Positions 45,709-57,657 of a stretch of 64,000 bases of DNA are shown piece by piece; positions within the stretch are counted from its first letter, which is position 1; each line of letters opens with the position of its first letter. The stretch covers positions 2,420,501 to 2,484,500 of the forward strand of contig CAKJVC010000010.1 in assembly GCA_918026815.1 (NCBI GenBank). The letters run 5' to 3'. The translations under genes and the position numbers were made by a program. This DNA comes from Chalara sp. BL73. Lineage: Eukaryota; Ascomycota; Leotiomycetes; Helotiales. The notes beneath the pieces were generated by a model. That model saw only the letters and a list, made by a program, of their open reading frames with translations, searched no databases and was not told where the DNA came from.

Positions 45709-46702
45709 GATGGCGGCTATCCCAAGCAGAGCTGCCCAAACCAGCGTTCTTCGCCCGTCATTTATATACTTTTCCCCATGAACATCCTTTCCCCAAAGGA
45801 CTCCACCTGGGGCGCGAAAATAACGTCCTCGGCGAGATATCCGGCCTTGGGACGCCTTTATATCGAAGGGTTCGTCCATACCTTTAGGGAGCACATGTTA
45901 CGCTACGGTAAGTACACAGCTCCTTCTTTGGGGCTTCTGGGGACCTCTTCCCCGCACCTCCGCTCCCTAGCTTTGTGGTGCTATGCAAGCTTTGCTGGGG
46001 GCTTCGCACCCGTGAATCGGCCCGTCGCATTTGCCACCAATTAAACACGGCAGCTCGAATACAGTCGACCCGGGTGAGGTTAGGTGAGAGTGAAAGACTG
46101 GCCGAAGATATCACCGAATAATTGAGAGAAAAGAGAGGTTTGGTGATGTAATAGACGTGCTGATGTTGTGGGCGAAGGGAGGGGTAGCTTGGGGCGGTTT
46201 TCTCGCTAAAAAAGTTGCAAGTTAAGGGTTATCATAGGCCGTTAGATTTTAGGGTGTCATGTTCCCCCTGTACCCCTTTGTTTATGGTTTGCTGATTATG
46301 GTCAAGATTGCTTTTCTTTGCCCAATCAAGAGCTCTTGGCTGGACATGATTCCATATTGTAAAAGAATCCCATTCAATGGACTTAATCATTGTCCAAGAG
46401 CCGATAGAAATTTCCCAACTTGCTTCACAGAGGGCAATGCACTTTTTTCCTATGTATTCTTCTGGACTGCTTGAATAGGGAAAATGTTTCTATCAAGCGT
46501 TCCTGAACATCCCCCGGCGGACTGGGAAGCTATTATTGCTCTGAAGCGTATTTTCGAGGGCATGGCTGTCGTGTCTGAGATGCTTTCTAGCCCCTTATCC
46601 ACCATCATAATCCAATATATAGTCCCAAGTGTCCAATTTCACCCTCTCGCCCTTTCTATTTCACTACAAAGTTCTCCTGGAATACTCCGGCGTTTCTCAA
46701 TT
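45709..46702. other. Glucoamylase upstream region and gene-free interval
   Basis: Contains the in-frame open extension to 45879 and the presumed promoter. No other gene supported. Confidence 0.45.
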
Positions 46703-47700
46703 TCATTTTGGAACCTCTTTCGTTGCTTCCCCAAGATCCTCCCTTTTCCCTTCTACCACATCCTCCAGCTGCTCACCATAATCCTGCGGTTTCATCAAAA
46801 ATGTTCCGTGCGGGCTTTTGCCTAGTCCACCACCATTCTTTTCCGTGAGCTCCCACTCCACAAGCCGACCGCCAAGTTCGGCATCAACATCGTCGGGCGC
46901 GAAGGAGAATATGCGGTAATCTGCATTTTCTGTTGCACGCCTATTAGTTCCACTTCCACACAACCAGTAGAGATAGGTATCAAGCAATGCACGTTATTTC
47001 CTTGGGAGAAAAAGAAAATGAGCGGCACATACCGTATTTCTTATAACTAACACCCACTCTCAAAAACCCTGAATGGCTCACCACTGCTACCACTCCCTCC
47101 TGCTTCCGCAGCCACTTTCTACATGCAATGCCTCTCTGTGTCAGGCCATCTCTACTATAGGCATATAGCCCCTCCTTTCTCGGCCACACGGTGTCCACCT
47201 GGCTCCAATCAAAAGTCTCAAACTGTTGGCGGAAAACTTCGACCTCGGAGCCAACATCACAAGGCTTCGCGCTGTTCTCCTGCCATTCTGCCAGACATAT
47301 TACAGGAACGGGATGTTCTGGACGGGAGTGTAGATGTGAGAGTGCGAGCTGGCAAGTTTCCAGGGTACGCAGCATGGGAGACACGGCTATTAGAGAGACT
47401 TGCGCGAAGAGGGGATCCGAGGAGGTGCGAAGGTGGGTGGCGAGCTCGGCACATTGCTGGCGCCCCAAGTCTGTGAGTGGAGGGTCGTGGAGGGAATAGT
47501 CTTGTGGTGGGTGTTAGAAGTCGTGGTGGGGAGTGGAGAGGGAGTACTTATGAGCAACATCTAGAGAAGCGTAAGTGTGGTTCTTATGGCATCGCTGAGG
47601 GTTCCTTCTGCTTTTAAATTCTGCGAGAAAGAACGCAATGTGAGAGAAGCTTACTATGTACGGCCTGTGCATGTCTGATCAGAATAACCGTAGGAGGCAT
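46703..47700 (-). CDS. Histidine phosphatase (phosphoglycerate mutase-like) protein
   Basis: Three exons, 47700-47655, 47500-47033 and 46929-46703, join in phase to 246 residues. The tiny first exon carries the catalytic phospho-histidine motif LIRHAQAVHN (H10), completed across a 154-nt intron, and continues YSLHDPPLTDLGRQQC. Further family signatures are VSPMLRTLETC, LAEWQENSAKPCDVGS and the second catalytic His in VVSHSGFLRVG. Introns have GTAAGC and GTATGT donors. Members are cytosolic phosphatases of diverse small substrates; which one cannot be said. It resembles the fungal group of YOR283W/GpmB-like proteins. Confidence 0.88.
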
Positions 47701-48476
47701 TCTGCCTATTTTGCTCTGCAGCTGTTTGTTACCTTGGTAGCTATGCAGGCGTAACCGGTATAGCACTTATGCTTTTGAAATGTGAGAGATATTTTTGTTT
47801 TTCTAATATGTGACGCATAAGAAAAAAAAAGACAGAATGTTGAAAACGATCCTTGAGAGTTTTACAACGCACAATGAAAGCTAAGCTACACAACTTGCCA
47901 AGTGGGGATCGACCATCTGGGAACCCCACCAAGCCACTAAACCGAAGTAGGATAATCAACAACATCGTGAACTGCACCAAGTTGAACCATGGTTTGACTT
48001 ATAAAAAAGGCGAATTTAAACCCCATAGCTTGACCGAGAATGAAGCAGGTAGGCAACAAGAATACAAATGAAAGCCAGAAACTAAGCTTTTTGCGAGTAT
48101 GGTATGGCGGCGATGCATCTGGTGATTGATTTTTCAAGCATAAAACAACTAACTGTTAGTACCAATAGTCAACGTAAAATCGGCACGCGGAAGACTATCA
48201 CGTAGCTCTTTATGAGGTTTTATGGGCTGTTTCTTTGATCCAAGACGGCGAGCGTGTATGAATTGCACCGATTACAAATGTCCTTCAAAACTTACGCTCC
48301 GAAATTCCGGGAGCTGCATGGAGTGGTGGATCGATAGGTGCTATATAACATAACAATGCTCTGCATCTTCCAGTCTTCTATACAGCAGACTTGCGAGTTG
48401 AGGGTGTTGCACGATTCCTCATTCCTATTTCCCGGATCATATCCCAAGTGCGACTTCGGTTTCGGCAAGATCGACA
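47701..48476. other. Divergent intergenic region
   Basis: Between the minus-strand histidine phosphatase and the plus-strand reductase. A TATA-like CTATATAA lies near 48341-48348, about 130 nt before the reductase ATG. Confidence 0.45.
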
Positions 48477-49603
48477 ATGGTTCACGATGCAGTGCTGATA
48501 ACTGGCTGCACCAAGGGTAGCGTTGGGTCCGGTATAGCTATTGCCTTTCAAGCTCGTGGTATTCACGTCTTTGCAACTGCCCGCTCGCTCGCCAATGTTT
48601 CTCATCTCGCCAAAGTGCCTAATATCACAACTCTCGTGCTGGACGTCACCTCCTCCTCTTCAAGTGCGTATCTGTGCTTCCTTTAGGCGCTCAACGCCCA
48701 AAGCCATTTTCTGTGGTTCATCATTCTGAGGCGCCTCCGCACTTGGAAATTGACATGGCGGAAGTGGTGTTTTGTTGTCTCTAAATGGGCACTTGCTGAC
48801 AAAGATTGCATAGTTGCCGCAGCTGTCGAAACAGTACGAAAGAAGGAGGATGTGAAGCTGAAGTACCTGGTTAACAATGCTGGGGCCGGACTGGTTATGC
48901 CCCTTTTAGATGTTGATCTCGAAGAAGCAAGGAAGCTATATGAGGTCAACCTATGGGGGCCGCTGGCCATGATACAGGCTTTTGCGCCATTAATAATTGC
49001 GGCAAAGGGTACAATTGTGAATGTAGGGAGCGGCTCTGGAAGCCTTAATTTGCCCTGGGCTGGTATGTCCCTCTCACTCCGTTATTCAAGTACCGGGCCA
49101 AATCACCATAGGATAAACGACTGAGCATCGTTAGGTATATACGGATCGTCCAAAGCCGCCTTTCATAACCTTTCCGAGACTCTCCGCCTCGAGCTCGAGC
49201 CCTTCGGCGTGAATGTCATAACCGTAATCGCTGGCATGATCGTGAGCAACTTCTTTGCGCCTGTTGAGGAGAAGTTTGCCTTACCTCCAACTTCTAAGTA
49301 TCAGCATTTTGAAAAAGCACTAGGAAGGAACGCGCGGGGAGAGGAATTACCCCCTAACAGAATGAGCAGCGAGGAGTTTGGGAGGCTCGTTTGCGGGGAC
49401 GTACTAAAGGGCAAACGAGGTAACATTTATAGGGGGACTCTGGCCTGGACTTTACCACTGATAGGGATATTGCCTAGATGGTATATCGTAAGTCCTTGCA
49501 TACTTTCATTCTTTCGCGTAGAGTGAGCTGATGTTGACCTTAGGATTGGTATTGTCGTAGAACAAGAGGACTGCAAAACTCTCAGAAGGACAAACAAGCC
49601 TGA
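48477..49603 (+). CDS. ayr1: AYR1-like short-chain dehydrogenase/reductase
   Basis: Four exons (48477-48663, 48805-49062, 49135-49487, 49544-49603) join in phase to 285 residues; introns are 141, 72 and 56 nt. Rossmann motif TGCTKGSVGSGIA near residues 9-21, NNAG (LVNNAGAGLVMPLLDVD), catalytic Ser region (NVGSGSGSLNLPWAG) and the YxxxK motif IYGSSKAAF, rebuilt by the second splice. The order and the pattern PLLDVDLEEARKLYEVNLWGPL match NADPH-dependent 1-acyldihydroxyacetone-phosphate reductases (yeast Ayr1), which act in lipid precursor synthesis on lipid droplets/ER. The short last exon (DWYCRRTRGLQ..) is less conserved, as is usual. The first acceptor (gacaaag|AT) is inferred from phase and similarity; other positions are firmer. 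Confidence 0.83.
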
Positions 49604-50921
49604 AATGGTACAAACTTGTAAATCGAGATGAGGCGGAAGGATCCTGAAGCCAGGCTTTGTGTATTAACATTAGATATAATACAACCTTTATATTTGATCT
49701 ATCTTGTTCGGAACATTATATTGCCATTACTTTACGTTCGATTCGAACAGCAAAGTTATCCGGATGCAAAAGGGCTTCCTCGCCTGTTCCTTTCCTATAC
49801 GTACACGACGACAATAACTATTCGCCCATCATATTTCCGCGATGAGCTTTCCCCAGCTGAAGCGAAAATTGACAGGAAGCCTTGTGAGAAACAGGTAAAT
49901 AACGTGCATCCCTGCATCGAGAGACACACCCCGTGACGAGGTAGACTATTGGTACTTTGAATTTACTTGATTCTAAATTTGTAAATCCATTGAAAATTCC
50001 AGTATTTTTGTATCAGTTATATTATGCGACTACTTTTGAACAGTCCAAACCCCGGCTACTCTAAATTCACGATCACGTCGTCGCTGTTGCGCCTGATTGC
50101 GGAGAGCGTTAATTCGAAGTATAATAAAACCTCTAGACTTATAGTACTACCACGAGCTTTTTACGCCTTTTAATCTCACATAATGCTTTGATCTAGGTTT
50201 CCGAGCCTTACTACAATGCTGAAAAATCAATGTCAGTCTTGTGGTGACCAGGGAACTGTGTTATACGACATTGCTACGTTGGTTGGTTCCCTGGTCACTT
50301 GGCAATAAAGGTGGATAATGGTTACGGTAATTACACAATATATCTCACATAATAAGGCTTGTGGCTGCTGAGCTGTGGCTGTGCGTGCGGACTACTAAGC
50401 CGTACCAATAAACCTCTATAATTGTCAGCCCAGGTGTCCATGCGGAATTCCGCTCTTTTATCACCGCCGTCGCCACTACCGCGGCGTGAATCCTTACATT
50501 GTCTCTTCAATAGGATGGCCGAGCTGCTGAGGACTTAACTCCGAGCAGTATCTTAGAGCTGAACGATATAAGCAAAGCTGAAGCTCGGCAACTACTGGCG
50601 CGACGAATATCGAAGAATAAACTTCTCCCAACTAGCGCAAGAAACGCGCGGAAACGGTCAACTGCGAAAAGGCAAGACAAGGGCTGGATGCATGCACGAG
50701 ACTCGCTTACAATCGCCCCAATCAATCTATACTATGTCGCAAAATATTGTAACAGCAAAGAAAGGTACGTCGTGAGCCAGGCCAGATCGACGGCTCAAGA
50801 AAGAATCAAAACGATCACAGCTCATAGGAAGCCATGATGTGAAATCATTCCACCGCTCTATTAGTGTCCCATTTTTCCATAGCCAGAACTGGCATCACAG
50901 CAAAAGCAGACCTAAAACGCC
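49604..50921. other. Gene-free interval between convergent genes
   Basis: AT-rich; contains the 13-bp inverted repeat at 50244-50298. No supported gene. Confidence 0.4.
50244..50298. repeat. 13-bp perfect inverted repeat
   Basis: GTGACCAGGGAAC (50244-50256) and its complement GTTCCCTGGTCAC (50286-50298), 29-nt spacer. Possible MITE remnant or hairpin; no clear target duplication. Confidence 0.6.
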
Positions 50922-52174
50922 TCAATGCTTTGCGGTGACCTTATCACCAGTAGCCCTCTCGACCCACCCTTTGGCGCTGGAGAGTTATTAGTTATGCTCA
51001 CACAAGTGGTTAGAGGAAAAGTGGAACTTACATGTCACCCAACGCAACCATACAAATGGTTTGCCAAACACTAAGACCAATACGGGGAGTAACACCCCTG
51101 TACAAGCCCTTGAGTCCATTTTGAGAATAGACATAGCGGGTAGTATTGCCCAGAGTCATCTTCTTGGGCCTATTAGGATCTTCCTTCTTACTCTGCATCT
51201 CCACGCGAATAACCTCAATAGGTTGATTCCACGGGCTCAAACCACCACCCAGACCAGATGCAAGAATCTTCTCCCCAACACTCAATGCCACACTATCATC
51301 CTTGCCAGTGACTTTTCGAATTCCAGTCTCAGCCACACGAGATAGACCGAATCTGCTTCCCCAATTTGTGACTTGTCGTACAGCGACGGCATTGACACCT
51401 TTGTTGATACCTCGTATGCCCTCGGCACGGTAGATTGCCATGAATGTCTCGATTGTGCCTGGTGGTTTAGCACCACCAGCTGCAGCCCTATGTTTGGTGA
51501 TTTCGACAGTCTTCATGCATGTGCAGAAACCCATGGTGGCGTAGGCTTGTGCGAGACCACCAAGCATACCACCGCTGATACCGGCGACAAAGTTGGAGGC
51601 ACCGAAGGTCTTGGCATAGTATTCGGCTTCAGAGGCGACGAAGAGAAGGACGGCGCCCTTGGTTGAAGCTTCGATCCAGGCCCATGGGATGAGACCTTGG
51701 TAGACTGTGTATAAATTGTCAGCTTTGCTTTGCTGAATGTTGGTTATCTCGCTGCCTGCGACATGCTATTTACAGCCAAAGACGCCGCCACGGCCCCAAA
51801 CCCGAGTAATCGCGCCAGCCATGCCATCGCTTCTGTGGGCAGCCATGGTGGTCTTGACCACTTCTAGAGGCTAGTCGAGGCGTTAGCTTCGTGTTCTCAA
51901 TGATGTTCTTGATGCGCTCCAGCTATGGAGTAGGGGATTATCGTACCTGGCCCAGTGTAGAAACCCTATACACTATCTGTCAGCTCTCATTTGAAGGCAA
52001 GAATAGCGGTGTATACATACTCAAACATATTCAAACCTGAACCAACTGTAATAGGGCAAGTAGTTAGTCTTGAAGCTCTAGCGTCCCATGCACTACCGAG
52101 TGAAACTTACGTAGCAAATTGCTAAACTTGATAGGCTTCTTCTCGAGCTTCTGAGGTTCCGTAGTTGTGCTCAT
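50922..52174 (-). CDS. yhm2: Mitochondrial citrate/2-oxoglutarate carrier
   Basis: Six exons: 52174-52111, 52045-52021 (25 nt), 51965-51947 (19 nt), 51870-51774, 51704-51032 and 50976-50922. They join in phase to 310 residues. The two tiny exons are supported because the joined reading [28 protein letters not shown] matches the first helix and signature of mitochondrial carriers. Later repeats show YQGLIPWAWIEASTKGAV, INKGVNAVAVRQVTNWGSRFG and PWNQPIEVIRVEMQSK, characteristic of Yhm2. Yeast Yhm2 exchanges citrate for 2-oxoglutarate across the inner membrane and supports NADPH supply in the cytosol. Starts MSTTTEPQKLEKKPIKFSN. A highly conserved housekeeping gene; no irregularity seen. Confidence 0.93.
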
Positions 52175-54691
52175 GACTGGCAAGAATTACTGGATAAGGG
52201 GGCCTTTTCGCAGATTAGCTTTGCAACGATTTGAGATATCACAAATATACACACCTGACCGAGGCAGTAGGGGGCGTCTTCGCAAAGAGAATGTTTGAGA
52301 GAGGAGATGGAGTCGTTGGATTGGGGTGAGATAGGATCGAGGAAAGTGTGAGGATTGGCCATAAATCAAATACGATAAAGTTTACAAGATTACTGTAACC
52401 ACGACGTAGCTGACCAGGATCCTTCATCGCTTGGTTGGAGGAGGTATCAGCCCATATAGCGACGAGTATGACATGGCGCCTGGCCGCCACAAGACTGGCA
52501 AAGACTTTTTAGCATTTTAATAAGACCTGGAAATCTATATCTAGTGGTTTTATAAGTTTAAAAGGCGAAAAGTGCTTGATAGTAGTAAAGCGTGTCAAAA
52601 AGTGGTATTATACAATAAAAAAAGGCCTTTTATAATTCAAGAAAGCGGCGACAACGCGATTGTAATTTTCGGAAGTAATAAATCAGGAATGTTCGGGAAA
52701 AGTATAAAATATAACTAAAATGAAAATATATGGATATTTTAATGCGTTCATAGATTTAGAGTCGCCTGAACTTGAAGTACCTATAGTTTGTCTCGTTACA
52801 GGGTGCGTCTCCGGACGCAGGGACAAACGTTAGTCTCTGTTTTTCTAGCCGCCTGCTACGCCTGTAAGAATTCCGGTTCGTTAGAGGGATCCCCACATTC
52901 ATCGTGACTTCACCATGCATAGGGAAAGAGCACAAATGTCACCATGGCACAATGATCCACGAACAAAAGGGAAAGCTCCACAGGACCGTTAACAATAGTA
53001 GAGCAAATAAGTGTGCCCAAGTCAAACAACAGGTAGACGGATGCTTCCGCAAATTACATGTTATGTTGCTTCCTCCTCCGGATTTTCTGGGGTTTATGAT
53101 TGGAAAGTAATGCATATGTATACCCTGATCAAAATCTACAACAACTTCGCCATTATTTTGAGAAGCCCCCCCCCCCTCTCTCTCTCACGCGCGCACACAA
53201 AGAGTGTTCAAGGCGAAGAGATTAACTTGGGCTCAATCAAATAAAATACAAATGTTATGTCGCCCGTGGTGCTCCTCCGTTTACAAATAGCACGTGAACT
53301 TAACAACGGTCTCACATCTACTCAGGCTTCAATAAGTCAACGGGGCTGATACGGCTCTCTGGTTGATAAATAAGTGACCAATGTTTGACACGGTTATTAT
53401 TGTTTTTTACTTTAGTTACATGCTCGTCAATGTTTCATTAAAACGTGAGAATTTTTCGTAGACCTCCTTTTCCACGAAAGTAGATTGACTTCTCGCTTTT
53501 ATTGAAATTGTTGACAGTAAGATAACCGATTGCGGTAAAAGGATTAAGTGTAAGCAGTTGGTGCCAAGATCGGCCATTCATTTGTCAGGTGGAGAGTGCG
53601 GAAAGTCAAACCTATCAAAAAATTTGCGATGACGGCCCGAACACAGGAACTGGGGTTTGGGAAGAGTCATGCGAAAATTCACTGTCAACCAACACGATTC
53701 ATTCGATGGAACATAAGACGGTCGGGATCCGGACTGGGGTTGAATGGGTCAATTTCGGCTGTCTCAAAAATCATCTGAGGGCGGGTGAGTGGAACACTGA
53801 GTATGATATTCTCCAGTGGCATGTTGATCCAGAATGTCGTGTAAGGACTAGCAAGTGAACGAGCGTGGATGTGCCTGTCGGTTGAATGCCTATATTCAAA
53901 AGGTTGGAGGCGTTGTCTCGAATCATGTAGGAAGATCAATAGCCAGGACAGGAGTCGTACTGGAACTCGGAAGGTCTCCCCGAGACGCAAGGAGGTGGAA
54001 ATGGGATGAAGGCATGGCTGCCATGTGACGCATTTACGGAGCAAAGATATCGATGATGTTGCGCTGCTTCTTCTTGATGCAGATACTGTATTGTAGAAGA
54101 TCGAGAATCTAAAGCCAAGTGGTCTTGTGTCAAATGTAAAAAGCTGGGCAAGACTTGGTAGCACTAGATCCTTGCTGAATGAATCCCAACATCAGGAAGA
54201 TAGCGAGTCTGATGAGTACCAGTGCCAGCCAGGCTCTGTTACCAATAATCGCGTGAGATTGCGGCGTGATTTTCTATTCTATCCTTTGTGAAGATGCCAA
54301 CTAAGCGGGCTCTGAATATGCAGGTGAGATGATGCTTGAGCTCATGGAACCACTTCCCACTTTCCTCCTGCGAGGCGAAGTATCTGCCACATGTATTGTT
54401 CCTATTGTGCCACCTGCAGACTTTAATGAAGGGGATGGATCTGAGCCATTGTCCGATGGATGACATGTTTGCTCAAATAAGCCAGATAATCAGGCTGAAT
54501 TAATGATACTGTATGTGTGTGTCTCTCCACGCGAGTGTGTGTCTGTGTCTAGGACAAACCGGACTGCACCAACGATACCGCATTGAAGAGATTGTGGGGG
54601 CTGCGGCCACAAGTGTCTTCTACATTGGGTTGGGAGGGCATTGTTGATTTTCCCAAAGCAGGATGTCGATTTCGCCCATCATCCTACTGTG

Positions 54692-55726
54692 TCAGCCTTT
54701 TGTGAGTGTGGTCTTCCTACGGTATTGTATCCGTGGTACCGCACCGTTCTGGCTCAAAATTTGGACAGTGTTCTTGCGAGATGAAGAGTTACAGCACAAG
54801 TATTTAAGAATAGGCGGCCCTTCCAGCATCGAATCAGGGCTGTTCCCATGGGCTGTCGCCCCAAGCATGACAGTGGATTCCCGTCTGCGGGACGAGCATG
54901 GACGAGCATGGACGAGCATGAGCTGCCAAATCCAGACCACAGGGATGGGATGGGTAAAAACCCAAGCTTGGGAAGCTTTTGGGCATGCTGGTGCCAATAA
55001 GAAGCCTGGGATGGCAGCCAAGCGGGCTTGGTGGCGCCTGGAATCTGAACTTCCGAGTGAACTGACCACTGAAGAGCTCAGGGATAATAGGCAAGGCGGG
55101 GGGGAATGGTTTGTTTGCAGGATGGAGTCCCGGCCTTGGGACCACCCAGAAAACACCGCAAGATCAATAATGGTTAGAGCGATGTTGGTCATAGCGCATC
55201 GATAGTCGGTGATATTGCTTGTTCTGGTACTGCGAAGTCGTCCAAAGTTGCAGAGAAAGGTGGCAGAGCAGTTGGCGACGACGCAAGAGCGCAGCACAGC
55301 GTCTAAAGTATCTAAATCGAATGTTTGGAATGTTGGATGCGACATTAAGGTATGCATTGCATTGGGAAGACACATAATCAGCTGGGTGGCGATTCGATTC
55401 GCGCCCGTGCTAGCGCACCACAAAGCGTAGTGACTGTCGCGCTGTGGGTATTGCAACCTGTACAGGAATGGAACGACAAAGTATGTATATATAAAATTAG
55501 CAATTGGCTCAAGTAGACAGACAAGAATAGAAGATAATGAGCAGATTGAATTGTTGCTATTCGCCTCGCCTGTCCCGTAATTCCCGTTATACAGAAAGAC
55601 AATTCGTGGTACGCATCCTTGGGCCGTTAAAGTTGAAGAATATATGTAGGCTCCTTGTTTCCTACCAATGTACTTAGAATAAACGAGTATATGTTTTGAA
55701 TGAAGAGGTGGTTCAGGTTGTGGCAA
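54692..55726 (-). other. 344-codon open reading frame, doubtful
   Basis: Long for chance in this base composition, but the translation has no domain, its composition (Ser, Arg, Leu, Thr) looks like non-coding DNA, and a 180-codon frame overlaps it on the plus strand. Could be an orphan gene; more likely spurious. Confidence 0.15.
54891..54920. repeat. 10-bp tandem repeat, three exact units
   Basis: GACGAGCATG repeated three times. Confidence 0.85.
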
Positions 55727-56437
55727 CCGGGATAACTACTGTAACCCACATCCATAACCACGTCCTCACCACCCTGGCCTGATTCGAAATCTTAACTCCC
55801 GCCATTACCCACTGCCAAGTCTCTCCATTCCAGCTCTCTGGCTTCTGGTTTCGGCTGCTTCTTCTTCCTCTTCACCTCTTCTCTTATTCACCTGTTCAAT
55901 CACCGCTGCCGCCAATATCCGAGGAAACTCGTCAGTTGGGCAAAGAACAGCTAGACCCCGACGTGCATTGTCGTGGTCATCTGCTTTGATCCACTGAAAG
56001 GAGGTGAAGGTTCGAACTGCAGCTCTTCCGGGTTATAGCGCCTTGCCTCGCGCAAGTCTCGCCGGGTTGCCCATCGTCCCAGCACCGCAGCACAGGATCT
56101 TGTCTCAGCTGAACAAGAAACACATTTCAACGTCGAATCCTAGTCAATCGCCAATCAGTTCGTGAAGCGAAAATACATAGATATATCGCGACTTAGTATT
56201 ACCAGCATCGCTGTCTGTGTTGCTACTACGAACCCTCATCCTGGTGTACCACCTCGCATGGAAACACCCGCCAAAGTGAACCTATGTCATAGAAAAGGGC
56301 CGAGTTGTGCGTTGAGGCCGGAGGGCTTGCTAGCCATCTTTTAGGATACAATAAAAACAGCAAGTGGTTTGGTAACATAAAAATATAAGGTCAGAGATAA
56401 ATAGGAGTTTTCTGATTGACACCGAACTACCAGCGCC

Positions 56438-57657
56438 ATGAGTACAGCAAATCCCGCACAGCCGGAGATGCTGGCAGAGAAGAAGGGCGTGGGCAAGTTT
56501 TTATCCAAAATAAAGACTCTCCTGAAAAGGAAAAGCACCAAAGGGCCTGAGAACGCTTCACAGGCACCAGTTATCGCAACCACTTCTCCTCACGTAGCTC
56601 CAAGGCAAGAATTCCACATTATTATCTATGATGAGTGCTAATACAAGTGCAGTGAGCCAGCACCAGCTGATCCTCTACCTAACACTGAAGCTCCCGCCCA
56701 GCATGTCGAACCGGTTGAGCCTGCTGAGCTGACGACCACATACGCCCATGGACCTCAAACTGTCAAAATATGGCGTTCCCAAATCGATGCTGAGCGAGCA
56801 AAACGGTTGGGAGATCGTTTCAGATTAGCTGCGGAGCTAGAAGAGTGGAGGAAGTCACGGCCAGACAAGGAGATCACTCGGGTAGAAAAGCCAATTCGAA
56901 TGCGTATTCATCGAAATTGCCATCTTTGCAATACAATATTTGGAAGGAGTAGGACTTGTACTTGCGGTCACAACAGGTGCAAGCTCTGTCCAAGATACCC
57001 TCTGAAAAAGGACAAGTCAGCACCCAGGGAGGCTGCGGATGCCTTAGCAACCAGTGGATACATTGAAGTGGACGATTTTGCAAGCATGACAGACAACCAC
57101 ATCCTGACAATACCAAGCAGAACTGGAGGTCAGGTGCTGGTAAGAAAGAAGCCTGTACAGAGGGTAAGACGGACGTGCCATGAATGCTCGACCTTATTCA
57201 AATCTGGGGCCAAAATATGCACGCTTTGCAATCATCGTCGATGTGCGGATTGCCCTCGTGATCCTGCCAAAAAGAAGTATTATCCTGACGGGTATCCTGG
57301 GGATGCACCCTCAGCTACTTCCACCACGCCTATCAAATACAACTGTCACAAGTGCAATAAGACATTCCCACCTGTCCCGCACCCTAGGAGCCCCGAAGGC
57401 ATTGCCTTAGGCGACACTATCGAACCACTGGAGTGTAGTCGATGTTCTCACGAGAGATGTAAGTACTCATGCATTGAGATCACGTCATGTGATGTAGAGT
57501 GTGTCTTGGCTCATCAGCCTGACTGACTTACTCAGGTACACAATGCCTCCGCGCGCCACCACGAAAGGTAGAGCCAGCGCCTGACCCTGAGGTTGTAAGG
57601 AGCCTCGAAGCAAAACTTGCGGAGTTGCGACTTCGTCACTCACCCATGGATGTATGA
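56438..57657 (+). CDS. Protein with three zinc-ribbon-like repeats
   Basis: Three exons, 56438-56593, 56648-57458 and 57536-57657, join in phase to 362 residues. Intron 1 (54 nt) removes an in-frame TAA and carries a perfect branch site GCTAATAC just before its AAG acceptor; intron 2 is 77 nt with GTAAGT. A Lys-rich N-terminus (VGKFLSKIKTLLKRK) is followed by three Cys4-8 modules: CHLCNTIFGRSRTCTCGHNRC..C (about residue 150), CHECSTLFKSGAKICTLCNHRRC..C (about 225) and CHKCNKTFPP...LECSRCSHERC, the last one completed across intron 2. Each looks like CxxCxxxF...C..C.H.RC..CPR. The family is common in Pezizomycotina and uncharacterised. Zinc binding is very likely; the role is unknown. Confidence 0.8.

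Larger units (their letters stand above)
52175..56437. other. 4.2-kb stretch without a convincing gene
   Basis: Contains a C11(CT)n microsatellite at 53166-53186, a 10-bp tandem repeat at 54891-54920, and two large overlapping open frames on opposite strands (54663-55205 plus, 54692-55726 minus) with no recognisable domain. C/T-rich tracts at 55800-55890 may belong to the leader or promoter of the 56438 gene. Confidence 0.4.

Noticed and set aside
48541..48729. Alternative frame in the first exon of the reductase gene
   Set aside because: Shadow of the AYR1-like exon, whose splice joins rebuild the SDR motifs.
54891..54920. Short direct repeats resembling a CRISPR array
   Set aside because: Three adjacent 10-bp units without spacers, in a eukaryotic genome; a simple tandem repeat.
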